DNA from: Defluviitaleaceae bacterium
Lineage (GTDB): Bacteria > Bacillota > Clostridia > Lachnospirales > WQUN01
DNA length: 64,000 nucleotides
Direction: 5' to 3'
Assembly (NCBI GenBank): GCA_009781725.1
Contig: WQVF01000010.1
Span: 1-64,000, forward strand
Of this stretch, positions 49,643-58,384 are shown in pieces. Position 1 is the first letter of the stretch. Each line of letters begins with the position of its first letter. The position numbers were made by a program, and so were the translations under genes. The notes beneath the pieces were generated by a model that did not search any database, had not been told where the DNA came from, and saw nothing but the letters and a program-made list of their open reading frames with translations.

Positions 49643-51583
49643 GTGAAAAAACATCTACCAACATTACTGGTTATATTTATGCTTTTGATTGGCTTTACTT
49701 TACTTTTTTATCCAGACTTTAGCACATGGTGGAACTCGCGCATCCAGGCCGGTGTAATTGGCCAATACCAGGAGGCCATAGAAGGCCTTACAGAGGAACA
49801 AATAGATGAGTTCTTCCGCCGAGCATATGAGGTCAATGCAGAACTAGCGGCCCTCCCCCCATCAGCACCCCTGCTCATTGCTCATGCAGCAACAGTCCCT
49901 GATGACTACATGGATATACTCCGTATCGGCCGTATAATGGGACGAGTAGAAATACCAAAAATCAGTGTTAACCTTCCCATATATCATACCACTCACTCTC
50001 ATGTGCTGGATTTAGGCGTAGGACATCTTGAGGGTACGGCGTTTCCAATAGGTGGATATGGCACCCATTCTGTTTTGACAGCCCATTCCGGACTAGCCAA
50101 CGCCAGGTTATTTACTGACCTAGAGGGAAATATAACATATGGCGACTATTTCTTTATAGAAGTACTAAACCGACGGCTGGCTTATCGAGTAGACCAAATA
50201 TTAATTGTTTGGCCACATGAGATTGAATCTTTACGTGTATCCCCTGGGGAAGATTTCGTAACATTAATCACCTGTACCCCCTACGCTGTAAACTCTCATA
50301 GGCTTTTGGTGCGAGGCTATAGAGTACCATTAGAAGTAGCTCCTCTGGCAGAGGAAATCGAAACCGAGAGTGTATCCAACAGAGTTGACTTCCGTGTATA
50401 TATTTTCCTTGGATTCTTTGCACTGTTCATGCTTGGTTTTATGATATATCAGATTATAACAAGTAACCGGAAAGCAAATCCTGTAGAAGAAATTCCACCG
50501 ATTCACCCATTCCCGTTCGAACCACTACCAATATACGAACCACTCAACCCTGCCGCTTCAAATAGCTCCATCCAACGTGACCCACGTGATACCCCAACAA
50601 GTCCATGGGATACCCCGAGCTCCTCCCCAAACCCACAACTTACCCCTGCAACGGGATCCCTGTTGGGACAATATATGGCAAAAGCCAAAACCGGAGGGTC
50701 GGCAACTAACAGTGCCATGGCCGCCCCCATGACAGCAAAACCCCTGTACCAGCGGCCTGCCCCAAAACGTGGAAGACTTGATATTATCGGCAAAATAAAA
50801 TCAAACCGTAATATCACCGCTGCATGTATTATTGCACTTTTACTTGTTGTAGTCGGAATAGGTATATTTATTTTTAGACCTCAGGTTGCAACGGCGGATT
50901 ATCAAAGTGCAATCGATAGATTTGTGACAAGAATCGAAGATTATCGAGCCGTGCACAACGAACGGGTTGTGGCTGATATGATGGATCGTTGGCAAGACAG
51001 CGGTGAGCTTGAGATTATAGATATGGATGATTTTGCCGCCGACCCTTTTGCAGGGCTTATGCATGAGGTACAAGAGTATAATCGGCGCATAAGCAACGGG
51101 AACCAGCCCTCTCTACCGGATCCATTCTCGTATAGCCAATCAGGTTTTAGTTTAGAGCAATTTGGCTTCGATGAAGAAATGATTGGGTATATAGCTATCC
51201 CAAGATTAGACACTCAGCTACCTATTTTCTTGGGTGCCAGCCGCGAAAACCTACGACGAGGTCTAGCACATTTAACTGGAACATCCCTCCCAGTAGGGGG
51301 AACAAGCACTAATGCCGTTATTGCAGGACACATGACAGCCGGTCGCAACAGTTTACTTGCAGGCATCGAATCGTTGGAAATTGGAGATGAATTGCGAATA
51401 ACCAATTTCTATGATACTCTGATTTATAAGGTTACAGACATACAGCTGGTATATCCCCATCAAACGCAAGACCTGATGGTACAAAGTGGCAATGACATAA
51501 TAACCTTGTTAGCATACCGTGAAGGTGATGTCGAGCGGTATATGATTGTGGCACAGCGTGCAAACTATAGCGAACGACATTGA
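49643..51583 (+). CDS. Tandem sortase: active class C domain plus sortase-like domain lacking catalytic Cys
   Basis: The 646-residue product starts at GTG 49643 (AAGGGGG upstream). Domain 1 (about 1-235) is a class C sortase with TAHSGL, C211 in TLITCTPY and SHRLLVRG. A transmembrane helix follows at about 252-273, then a Pro/Ser/Ala linker (about 285-385) and a second transmembrane helix (about 393-415). Domain 2 (about 420-646) is another sortase fold. It keeps H563 (IAGHMTAG) and R632, but Y625 stands where the Cys should be (TLLAYREG). The second domain therefore cannot perform normal transpeptidation and may bind substrate. The last codons lie in a palindromic repeat starting 51566. Confidence 0.88.
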   Translation: MKKHLPTLLVIFMLLIGFTLLFYPDFSTWWNSRIQAGVIGQYQEAIEGLTEEQIDEFFRRAYEVNAELAALPPSAPLLIAHAATVPDDYMDILRIGRIMGRVEIPKISVNLPIYHTTHSHVLDLGVGHLEGTAFPIGGYGTHSVLTAHSGLANARLFTDLEGNITYGDYFFIEVLNRRLAYRVDQILIVWPHEIESLRVSPGEDFVTLITCTPYAVNSHRLLVRGYRVPLEVAPLAEEIETESVSNRVDFRVYIFLGFFALFMLGFMIYQIITSNRKANPVEEIPPIHPFPFEPLPIYEPLNPAASNSSIQRDPRDTPTSPWDTPSSSPNPQLTPATGSLLGQYMAKAKTGGSATNSAMAAPMTAKPLYQRPAPKRGRLDIIGKIKSNRNITAACIIALLLVVVGIGIFIFRPQVATADYQSAIDRFVTRIEDYRAVHNERVVADMMDRWQDSGELEIIDMDDFAADPFAGLMHEVQEYNRRISNGNQPSLPDPFSYSQSGFSLEQFGFDEEMIGYIAIPRLDTQLPIFLGASRENLRRGLAHLTGTSLPVGGTSTNAVIAGHMTAGRNSLLAGIESLEIGDELRITNFYDTLIYKVTDIQLVYPHQTQDLMVQSGNDIITLLAYREGDVERYMIVAQRANYSERH

Positions 51584-51675
51584 GAAACGTGATTGAAGGA
51601 GAGCTGACGCGAACTTGGCGTTCTTGGCTGATTTTGCCCAACCACAATCGTGATTTCGAAAGCCGTTCGCTACAA
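51566..51675. repeat. Palindrome with TATAGCGAACG ends, related to the 104-bp element
   Basis: TATAGCGAACG at the left and CGTTCGCTA at the right, with inner GTGATTG / CAATCGTG. The end sequence resembles the 12334/20950/27142 family (TATAGCGAAT) but the interior differs. It begins inside the sortase gene, so the last five or six codons come from it. The palindrome CCTTGAAAACAAG / CTTGTTTTTCAAGG (51690-51720) follows. Confidence 0.65.
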
Positions 51676-51782
51676 TATATAGTGATTCTCCTTGAAAACA
51701 AGGTTGCTTGTTTTTCAAGGGGAACGACTATAATGTCATAAGAATGACTTCTTACTGTTAAGAAACTGTAAGGCCTACCATC

Positions 51783-51810
51783 TTGGCTTTTATTAATATA
51801 GGATTATAAT
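51783..51810 (+). promoter_or_regulatory. Promoter of the surface protein gene
   Basis: TTGGCT (51783-51788), a 16-bp spacer and a perfect TATAAT (51805-51810), 54 bp before the ATG. Confidence 0.6.
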
Positions 51811-51864
51811 ATATGTGTAATATCCAATTGAAATCGCTATAGATTTCTTCGGGAGGAAGATACC

Positions 51865-52617
51865 ATGCTCACCAAACCTAAGGATAGAAAATGGATTTGT
51901 AGATTGCTCATATTTATGGCATTAATCGTGGCTGCTGCAGGCGGAAGGCCGTTTTTGGCAATGGCGTCAGAGCAGAACTACGAGCAATACTATGAACACT
52001 ACTATGAAACCCACCGCTTCGACAGGGTGTTTGTGGTATTCAATCCAGATCCAGGGGCGTTCCCGCCGGAAGAAACCGCAGACGGTGTAAGGCTTCCATT
52101 TAGGGGCGAAACTTTAACGGATTTCCCGCCTAATCCCACCCGAGCCGGATATACATTTGACGGCTGGCGGTTACCTGGCGGCGAAGCTCTAACCGCAGAC
52201 TACTTGGTGGTTAATAATGAAATAACCCTCCATGCAATATGGATACCATATGGCACCGCCCCTCAAAACAGTCCGGCACCAGGGACATCCCCCTCACCCT
52301 CCCCTGAACCGGGAGCTTCACCTTCCCCATCTCCTGCACCGGGAACTTCACCCTCTCCATCTCCTACCCCAGGAGGTGCTTCTCCCACCCCTTATAAAGG
52401 TCAAGATGGATACCGTCCCAACCCAGGCACAAACCCCTTGGCAATAAGTTTCTTAATTTTTATTGCGGTAATAGGATTGGGAATAGCGGCCTATAACATC
52501 ATTAAGCTGGCTGCGAAATATGCGGAAGAAAAGGGGCAGTATATAGCAGATGCAACAAGGTATGAAAGAGAAGCGAGGTTGACAGACCTCCTTGAGGAAG
52601 ATAACGATACAATATAA
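51865..52617 (+). CDS. Surface protein with InlB-type repeat, Pro-rich stalk and NPGTN motif
   Basis: The 250-residue protein has an N-terminal signal or anchor helix (about 10-30). One Listeria-Bacteroides (InlB B-type) repeat follows: FPPNPTRAGYTFDGW and LHAIWIPYG. A stalk of SPSP-x-PG repeats (about 133-172) leads to NPGTN, then a transmembrane helix (about 190-212). A charged cytoplasmic tail of about 40 residues ends the protein. NPGTN resembles NPQTN/NPxTG sorting signals and stands just before the helix, next to two sortase genes. The tail is much longer than in classical sortase substrates, so anchoring is an inference. Confidence 0.8.
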   Translation: MLTKPKDRKWICRLLIFMALIVAAAGGRPFLAMASEQNYEQYYEHYYETHRFDRVFVVFNPDPGAFPPEETADGVRLPFRGETLTDFPPNPTRAGYTFDGWRLPGGEALTADYLVVNNEITLHAIWIPYGTAPQNSPAPGTSPSPSPEPGASPSPSPAPGTSPSPSPTPGGASPTPYKGQDGYRPNPGTNPLAISFLIFIAVIGLGIAAYNIIKLAAKYAEEKGQYIADATRYEREARLTDLLEEDNDTI

Positions 52618-52639
52618 AAATAAAGCTATAAGAATATGG

Positions 52640-52672
52640 GCTGCCTCGGATAAAAACGAGGTGGCTTTTTTT
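52640..52672 (+). terminator. Terminator of the surface-protein gene
   Basis: GCTGCCTCG pairs with CGAGGTGGC around an 8-base loop, followed by TTTTTTT. Confidence 0.85.
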
Positions 52673-52804
52673 ATGCTAAGAAATTGCTACGCAACTTCTG
52701 CCAGCGTGGTCAAAAACAAAGCGTGCTTTGCGCGTTTTGTTCTGCAAACAACATTGTAGGGCAGCCTGCGTAACATAAAGTAACGATACAGAAAGGAGAA
52801 CATC

Positions 52805-53560
52805 ATGGAAATAGTTAATCGCCCAAGCCCTAACCGCGCTGTCGGGCGTCAGAATCAGCTTCCGGACTTTATTGTTTGCCATATAACCGGCGGTAGTTTT
52901 ACCTCTGCCATAAATACCATCACCAACCCTGCCAGCCAGGTATCTTACCATTTTGTTGTCAGCCGGGACGGTACAGTCGTCCAGGCCGTTAATATAAGAG
53001 ACACAGCATGGGCCAATGGTACTACCATAAACGGTGATAACCGTGATAATAAGCATTCCACCATCCCAGTGATTCGCAGCCGTCGACGTAATGCAAATCA
53101 ATACACTGTAAGCATAGGCTTCGCAGACTCCTCGGCAGGGGAACTGTCGGCGGCACAGCTTGCGGCAGGTGTGAACCTAGTGCTGCACATCCGAAGCCAA
53201 GTCAAAGAAATATATGGCTTAGAAATACCCATGGAAAAATCCAATGTCATAGGTCATCATGAGATAACCCCGATTACTCGCCCGTTTTGCCCTGGGCCAC
53301 GGTTTCCCTTTGGGGAATTATTGCAGAGGGTAAATGAGAAATTGTCCCAACCACAAAATCCGATATCACAGCCGCAACAAAATATACCTTTACAGCAAGT
53401 GCAAACCCCTAACTCTGCGCCTAGCTCATGGGCGATTGAAGCCTGGAGTTGGGGTAAAGGCTTAGGTCTTACCGATGGCACCAATCCCCAGGGCATCCCC
53501 ACTAGGGAGCAGATGATTACCTTGTTGCACCGGTACCATTTACTCAAGGCCACAGGATAA
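52805..53560 (+). CDS. N-acetylmuramoyl-L-alanine amidase (Amidase_2) with C-terminal repeat
   Basis: The 251-residue zinc amidase cleaves the bond between muramic acid and the stem peptide. Zinc ligands are H26 (IVCHITGG) and a His in GHHEITP, with PFCPGPRFP supplying the last ligand region. A Gln/Pro linker (about 185-205) follows, then SSWAIEAWSWGKGLGLTDGT and TREQMITLLHR. This is a half-SLH-like module common in phage-type lysins. No signal peptide is seen, so release would need lysis, a holin or a non-classical route. AAGGAG precedes the ATG. Confidence 0.9.
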   Translation: MEIVNRPSPNRAVGRQNQLPDFIVCHITGGSFTSAINTITNPASQVSYHFVVSRDGTVVQAVNIRDTAWANGTTINGDNRDNKHSTIPVIRSRRRNANQYTVSIGFADSSAGELSAAQLAAGVNLVLHIRSQVKEIYGLEIPMEKSNVIGHHEITPITRPFCPGPRFPFGELLQRVNEKLSQPQNPISQPQQNIPLQQVQTPNSAPSSWAIEAWSWGKGLGLTDGTNPQGIPTREQMITLLHRYHLLKATG

Positions 53561-53610
53561 AAGTGCGGATTTCACGCTAAACAAAAAATGAGCATAAACT
53601 CAATCAATAT

Positions 53611-53686
53611 CATTGCTAGCGAACGCAAAGCAATCCAGGGCTTTGATTTTCTGGATTGCTTCGTCGCTACACTCCTCGCAATTATG
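53611..53686. repeat. Dispersed palindromic repeat, family A, copy 4 (inverted)
   Basis: GCAAAGCAATCCAG and CTGGATTGCTTCGTCGC...CTCCTCGCAAT match the family in reverse orientation. It lies between the convergent amidase and ABC-F genes. Confidence 0.8.
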
Positions 53687-53743
53687 GCAAAACGCCAGGA
53701 AGTCCCAAAGTTCTTCTCCGTTCATTTTATAGTGCAATTTAGA

Positions 53744-55606
53744 TTACCCGATTAATGTCTCCCATTCTGCGTACAACTCTGACAGTTTCCCATCAATAAT
53801 CGCATATTCCTCGTAATCTGACCATTCTGGCTGATTTTCACCCGGTTCGAAGCGTTTTTCAAGCTCTGTTTTTGACTGCTCTAAAGCTAATATTTCTTTT
53901 TCCAACGTTTCCAAGACTTTTGTTTTATCCCAAGCACTATCCCTTGAAGGTTTGGCGGGCTTTTTTTGTGCTTTTTCCTGTGTGATTTTTATAGATGTAT
54001 TTTTCGACTTTTGATAGTCATCCCAATTACCTGAAAAAATCCTTAACCCTTTGCTTTCCATTATAAATAGTTTGTTTACGCAAGCGTTAAGAAACGAACG
54101 GTCATGAGATACTGCTACAACACTTCCTGGAAATTGAGCTAGTGCCGCTTCAACAGCTTCTCGTGCCGGCAGGTCTAAATGGTTGGTTGGTTCGTCTAAT
54201 ATTAGGCATTGTGGCTTATCTAGCATTGCAAGGCCCAGCTTCAACCTTACGCGTTCTCCTCCTGATAGTACGGAAATGGGCTTACGATATTCGTCCTCAT
54301 ATAGACCCACAGCAGCCAATGCATCACGGGCGGCACGTTCATCTAGATTATGGCGAGCATGGATTTCCTGTATCGGCGTGAGGTTTTCATCTTCAAAAGA
54401 GGCGTTTTGATCTATAAATACATACTTTACCCATCGCCCTATGCTACATTGACCGGTAAAATCACTGTCAAGCCCTAAAAGCATCCGCAGCAGTGTGGTT
54501 TTACCGCAGCCATTTGCGCCTATTATGCCAACGCGATCACCTCCGCTCACAAGGAAGTCTATGTTTTCGAACAGTACTCTACCTTCAAACTCTTTTGTCG
54601 CGCCTATCGCTTCTGCTATGCGTTTGCTTTTCTTTATGTCATAGTCCAAATTTAAAGACGCGCTTCTACCGTAGCCCAAATGTCCTGCTGTTTTTTCGTC
54701 GGCTATGTCCTTCTTATCTTTTTCAAGGCGGGCTAATTGCTTTTCATACATGTGCAGCGCGGTATGGCGGCGAAAATTGTAGGCCATTGTAATATGCTTT
54801 TTCTTGTTTTTTATTTCATAACGCAATCTGGCGGTTTCGTCTAATGCATGTTGCCGACGGATTTCTTTTTGTGCCATGAAATTTGTGTAGCTGCCCTTAT
54901 GCTCTAGAACAGTGCCGCCTGACAATTCAACAACACGTGTAGACACTCGGTTTAAGAAATAACGGTCATGGGAGATAAACAGTACGCCGCCTTCGAAGCG
55001 CATCAAAAAATCTTCCAACCATTCTAACGCATTAATATCAAGGTGGTTTGTGGGTTCGTCCAGCAGTAGCAAATCTGGTTGCTTTAACAATAACCGTGCT
55101 AGAGCGGCACGCATTTTTTCTCCGCTGGATAGAAGATTTAGAGACGTAAACAATGTTTCTTCTTTTAACCCCAACCCCAGCAACATATTTTTGAGCCGAA
55201 CTTCCACTGTGTAGCCGTCGATGGCTTCGTAGCGCGCCGTTAGGCGGTCATACTCTTTCATCAGAAGGTTGATTTTGTCAGCGGTAGCTGTGGATATTTG
55301 AGTTTCCAGCATACGTAGCTTGCGTTCGATTTCTACTATTTCGCGCCATTCTAGTGCTGTTGACTCGCCTGCAAGTTGGGACAAATCTTGGGTTAATACC
55401 CCAGCTATGACCCCTCGCGCGAAGGTCGCCATTCCACTATCCGCTGTTTCCAGGCCTTGAGCAATGCGCAAAAGTGTGGTTTTACCTGCCCCATTGGGAC
55501 CTACCAACGCAACTCTTTCACCTTTTTCTATGGTAAAAGAAACGCCTTTTAATACTTCTTGGTTGTTAAATGCTTTTTTTATGTCTTTGAAATTTATTAA
55601 TCCCAT
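53744..55606 (-). CDS. ABC-F family ATPase (ribosome-associated)
   Basis: The 620-residue protein has two ABC domains in one chain and no transmembrane segments. The first has GPNGAGKTTLL with signature LSSGEKMRAALARLLL and DEPTNHLD. The second has GANGCGKTTLL with signature LSGGERVRLKL and another DEPTNHLD. A helical linker of the P-site tRNA-interaction type lies between them, and a C-terminal coiled coil follows (about 555-620). ABC-F proteins act on the ribosome, relieving stalling or giving antibiotic protection. The exact subgroup cannot be told. AGGAGG precedes the ATG. Confidence 0.93.
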   Translation of the reverse strand: MGLINFKDIKKAFNNQEVLKGVSFTIEKGERVALVGPNGAGKTTLLRIAQGLETADSGMATFARGVIAGVLTQDLSQLAGESTALEWREIVEIERKLRMLETQISTATADKINLLMKEYDRLTARYEAIDGYTVEVRLKNMLLGLGLKEETLFTSLNLLSSGEKMRAALARLLLKQPDLLLLDEPTNHLDINALEWLEDFLMRFEGGVLFISHDRYFLNRVSTRVVELSGGTVLEHKGSYTNFMAQKEIRRQHALDETARLRYEIKNKKKHITMAYNFRRHTALHMYEKQLARLEKDKKDIADEKTAGHLGYGRSASLNLDYDIKKSKRIAEAIGATKEFEGRVLFENIDFLVSGGDRVGIIGANGCGKTTLLRMLLGLDSDFTGQCSIGRWVKYVFIDQNASFEDENLTPIQEIHARHNLDERAARDALAAVGLYEDEYRKPISVLSGGERVRLKLGLAMLDKPQCLILDEPTNHLDLPAREAVEAALAQFPGSVVAVSHDRSFLNACVNKLFIMESKGLRIFSGNWDDYQKSKNTSIKITQEKAQKKPAKPSRDSAWDKTKVLETLEKEILALEQSKTELEKRFEPGENQPEWSDYEEYAIIDGKLSELYAEWETLIG

Positions 55607-55620
55607 TAGATCCTCCTTGT

Positions 55621-55751
55621 CCGCTCATTACGGGCGTTTACCGTCACCAGCCAAGCATAAAAAGCGGAATTGCGGCTTCGCCGCTCAATGTAGGTTTTTG
55701 AGTTGTGCGCGCTTCGCACGCGCTTTTTTAAAACCGGTTTTGGTTTGCTTT
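55621..55751. repeat. Element D, copy 1
   Basis: CATTACGGGCG, CACCAGCCAAGCAT, AAAAGCGGAAT, GCGGC/GCCGCTCAAT, GCGCGCTTCG and ACCGGTTTTGGTTTGC follow each other. The same series occurs at 59593-59832, where it is split by element E. It lies in the 655-bp gap upstream of the ABC-F gene, with family F and a terminator. Confidence 0.8.
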
Positions 55752-55805
55752 AACGACAGGGCTAAAGTTATTTTCGTATTATGATTATTGGATTCCGGAT
55801 TTTAA

Positions 55806-55842
55806 CCGGGATGACGAGCCTTGAAATTACGGCATTCTTAAC
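55806..55842. repeat. Family F repeat, inverted relative to the copy in the nested composite
   Basis: CCGGGATGACGAGCCTTGAA and ACGGCATTCTTAAC are the reverse complement, with one difference, of 45433-45468. Both are preceded or followed by other repeat blocks. Confidence 0.75.
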
Positions 55843-55929
55843 GATACGACCCACACTCCTTCTTGTATTAATAAAAATAGCGAAAGGCATTTTGCCTTCC
55901 GCTTGATATTCGGCTCCACCCGATACAAA

Positions 55930-55962
55930 CAAAAAGGCTGTAGACGAAACGCCCACAGCCGT
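55930..55962 (-). terminator. Minus-strand terminator
   Basis: GGCTGT pairs with ACAGCC, followed on the minus strand by TTTTTG. It would end transcription coming from the S41 gene at 56262 or from the small frame at 56087-56170. Confidence 0.6.
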
Positions 55963-56086
55963 ATCTTAATCAACATAGAGTCGGTAAAAGGCATACACAA
56001 ATCAAACATAGCAGAAACTATACAATCTTTGCCTTATTACCGACAAACCTCGGAAAGATTACATAAAATCCTAATATCTTTCCTGA

Positions 56087-56170
56087 TTAAGCTCCGCACA
56101 ACGTCTCGCCGTTATCCATTTGAACGGAGCAAAACCCGTTGGCTAAGCCATTATAACCTAAAATGAGCAT
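56087..56170 (-). CDS. Possible 27-residue peptide
   Basis: ATG 56170 stands 7 bases after AGGAGG and encodes MLILGYNGLANGF and onward to TAA 56087. The Shine-Dalgarno is half of the palindrome AATCCTACTAGGAGGATT. No family is recognised. It could be a leader peptide or the 5' stub of a lost gene, since a second short open stretch follows the stop. Confidence 0.25.
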   Translation of the reverse strand: MLILGYNGLANGFCSVQMDNGETLCGA

Positions 56171-56261
56171 GTTCAATCCTCCTAGTAGGATTATTTTAGC
56201 ATTATACATGTAATAGTCAAGTGTAGGCTATATATACAGTTGTCTCAGTCGTTATTCATTC

Positions 56262-58301
56262 CTACTGCTTTATATAACTCCATGTAAGCCCGGACACTTG
56301 CGCACTCACAATAGTCAGCACATCGTCAACAATCTCAAAGGTCCAGTGCTCTATCATTACTCCCGTATCAATAAACAAATTATTGCCATACACATGCCAA
56401 TATATTTCGCGTCTGTTTTCATAAAAGCCTCGTATCCCTGTTCCATCGGGCTTTAGTTCATAGATATACGACTCATCTGTATCCCAGGCCCAGGTGCCCG
56501 TCAAGGGATGGTCTGTAAAATCGACGTTGTCTCCTACTAAGTCCTGCCAATTGTTCAGATTAAACTGTTGCGGCGGCTCTGCACCTGCTATTAACTCCAG
56601 CGCGGTCTCTAGGGCGTTCATTCCCAGAAAATTGTGCACATCCGGTGCAATGCCATATGCCTCTAGGGAGTTGCCGTGGATGTCGGTTCTATAACCTACA
56701 TCCATCCGGAACAATATCCCAGTGCTAGGCAAAATAACATAGGTATGATGAGCAGCCATTACCCCGGAAGTATTGCTCCCGATAACAGTGGCAAGGCCAG
56801 CTTCCATCAGCATCAACGTGGCCTGGGAAGCCGCGGACCCTGTGTGTCCATCTACCAGCAACCATACCTTGCCTTCAAATACCAAGTCATCCCCAGCTGG
56901 GAAAACCCAGCTTCTTTCAACCATTACATAATCCAAAAGTGCTAAATCCCTCTGGTTAAAAGCAGTCATTTCCCGCTCAGTGATAAATTCCTCGGCGGGA
57001 AGCATATCTATGGTGTACCATTGGTTTACGACATTATTCGGTATAGAATCAAAGCGATATTGCGTAGATACTGCCAGGGCATTCATGGCCTCAACAGCTA
57101 TATCGCCGCCAGAGAAAAATTGATGAGTATATGTCACTACCGGCTCATGGATTAATCTACCCATAATATTATGGGTAAAATTAAACATAAACCCACCGGG
57201 ATTGCCCCGTATATCTATAATCAAATGGTCAAAATCCCTAATTTCATCAAAAAACGGAGCTATAACCAAATCATCATACGCAGCGGATGTGGCAAAGCTG
57301 TGAATCTGCAGGTAGGCAACCTCTCCCGGAGTGATTATCTCTGTAACGATATTCCCAGGCACTTCCGGAAACACGGTTTCAAAATCGGCATACAAGTCCA
57401 CATCCACCTCGCCATAAAACCATCTGACATCAGGATGAGTAAATGCGTCATAACGCATAGCCGCTTCAGGATTTGTTTCCCGGTCAATCTGGCCTCGATG
57501 ATTAAACATCCTAAGGCCGCTGTACTGTATGCGATACATATGAAGGTCCCGGGGTGCCAGATGCCCTATTCCTTCAAGGAGACCGAATCCAGACAGCATA
57601 AAATAACTAAGAAAATTAGCAGCACTATCTCGTGGGTCATCCCCCTCTCTAATGGGGAAGTACTGCTCATATATAGGGACGCCATAAAATTCTTCTAATT
57701 CCTCAAAAGAGTACATGAAAACGAGGGGGTTCCTAAACTCAATTTCGCCCCTCATAATTTCAATAAACTCTTGAAATGTAATAGAACTTATGCGCCTGTC
57801 AATTACACTTTCCCATGGAGTGTTTCCCTGAATCACATCTACTATAAAGTCGAAATCATAAAGAGCGATTTCTTGGGCGTCCTCCGTCAGACGCAGTACC
57901 ACAATGTCATCACTTTCTACTATAAATAAAGCCATATCCAGGATATCAAATACCGTAAAATAATCACGGATATGGATATACGCTACTCCTCTATACAAAG
58001 TTACGGCATGTTCCATTCTGACAGTAATCTCGCCGACCTCAACCACATTACTTCCTGGGATAAAGATAATACTGACACCATACACATAAATATGTATGTT
58101 TCGCGCAGCTCTGTTCCAGGTTATGACACTGTTATCAAACTCCTCAAAGGCTTCCCTAATCGGGATAAAGCCCCGCTCCTCCATAGTGAGCTCTTCTTCT
58201 GCCGCCATCACAACCATGGGCTGGGCAAAGGGTAATATTGGCATCGTTGCCATAATAAAGGCCAGCACCAGGGCCACGATAAACTTTTGCTTCTTTCTCA
58301 T
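56262..58301 (-). CDS. Secreted S41-family peptidase with copper-amine-oxidase-like and lipocalin-like modules
   Basis: The 679-residue protein starts at ATG 58301 (AAGGAGG upstream). Residues 1-33 form a signal peptide ending VVMAA. A copper-amine-oxidase N-type stalk follows (GFIPIREAFEEFDNSVITW, about 38-120). The S41 core has LIIDIRGNPGG and a nucleophile Ser in DGHTGSAASQATLM. The C-terminal about 75 residues (LTGTWAWDTDESYIYELKPD) resemble small lipocalin-like stress domains. It is extracellular, acting as a protease or peptide-binding enzyme. It is cotranscribed at most with a terminator 300 bp on. Confidence 0.85.
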   Translation of the reverse strand: MRKKQKFIVALVLAFIMATMPILPFAQPMVVMAAEEELTMEERGFIPIREAFEEFDNSVITWNRAARNIHIYVYGVSIIFIPGSNVVEVGEITVRMEHAVTLYRGVAYIHIRDYFTVFDILDMALFIVESDDIVVLRLTEDAQEIALYDFDFIVDVIQGNTPWESVIDRRISSITFQEFIEIMRGEIEFRNPLVFMYSFEELEEFYGVPIYEQYFPIREGDDPRDSAANFLSYFMLSGFGLLEGIGHLAPRDLHMYRIQYSGLRMFNHRGQIDRETNPEAAMRYDAFTHPDVRWFYGEVDVDLYADFETVFPEVPGNIVTEIITPGEVAYLQIHSFATSAAYDDLVIAPFFDEIRDFDHLIIDIRGNPGGFMFNFTHNIMGRLIHEPVVTYTHQFFSGGDIAVEAMNALAVSTQYRFDSIPNNVVNQWYTIDMLPAEEFITEREMTAFNQRDLALLDYVMVERSWVFPAGDDLVFEGKVWLLVDGHTGSAASQATLMLMEAGLATVIGSNTSGVMAAHHTYVILPSTGILFRMDVGYRTDIHGNSLEAYGIAPDVHNFLGMNALETALELIAGAEPPQQFNLNNWQDLVGDNVDFTDHPLTGTWAWDTDESYIYELKPDGTGIRGFYENRREIYWHVYGNNLFIDTGVMIEHWTFEIVDDVLTIVSAQVSGLTWSYIKQ

Positions 58302-58384
58302 TGAGTACTCCTCCTTCGTGTTTATTAATAACAATGCCCCTATGGCGTCTTTAGCTAAGCATCATAGGGGCAATCTTTTTATAG

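Noticed and set aside
52260-52400. Tandem DNA repeat as a non-coding satellite
   Set aside because: The CCCTCACC/CCATCTCCTG repeats encode the in-frame Ser-Pro stalk of the surface protein.
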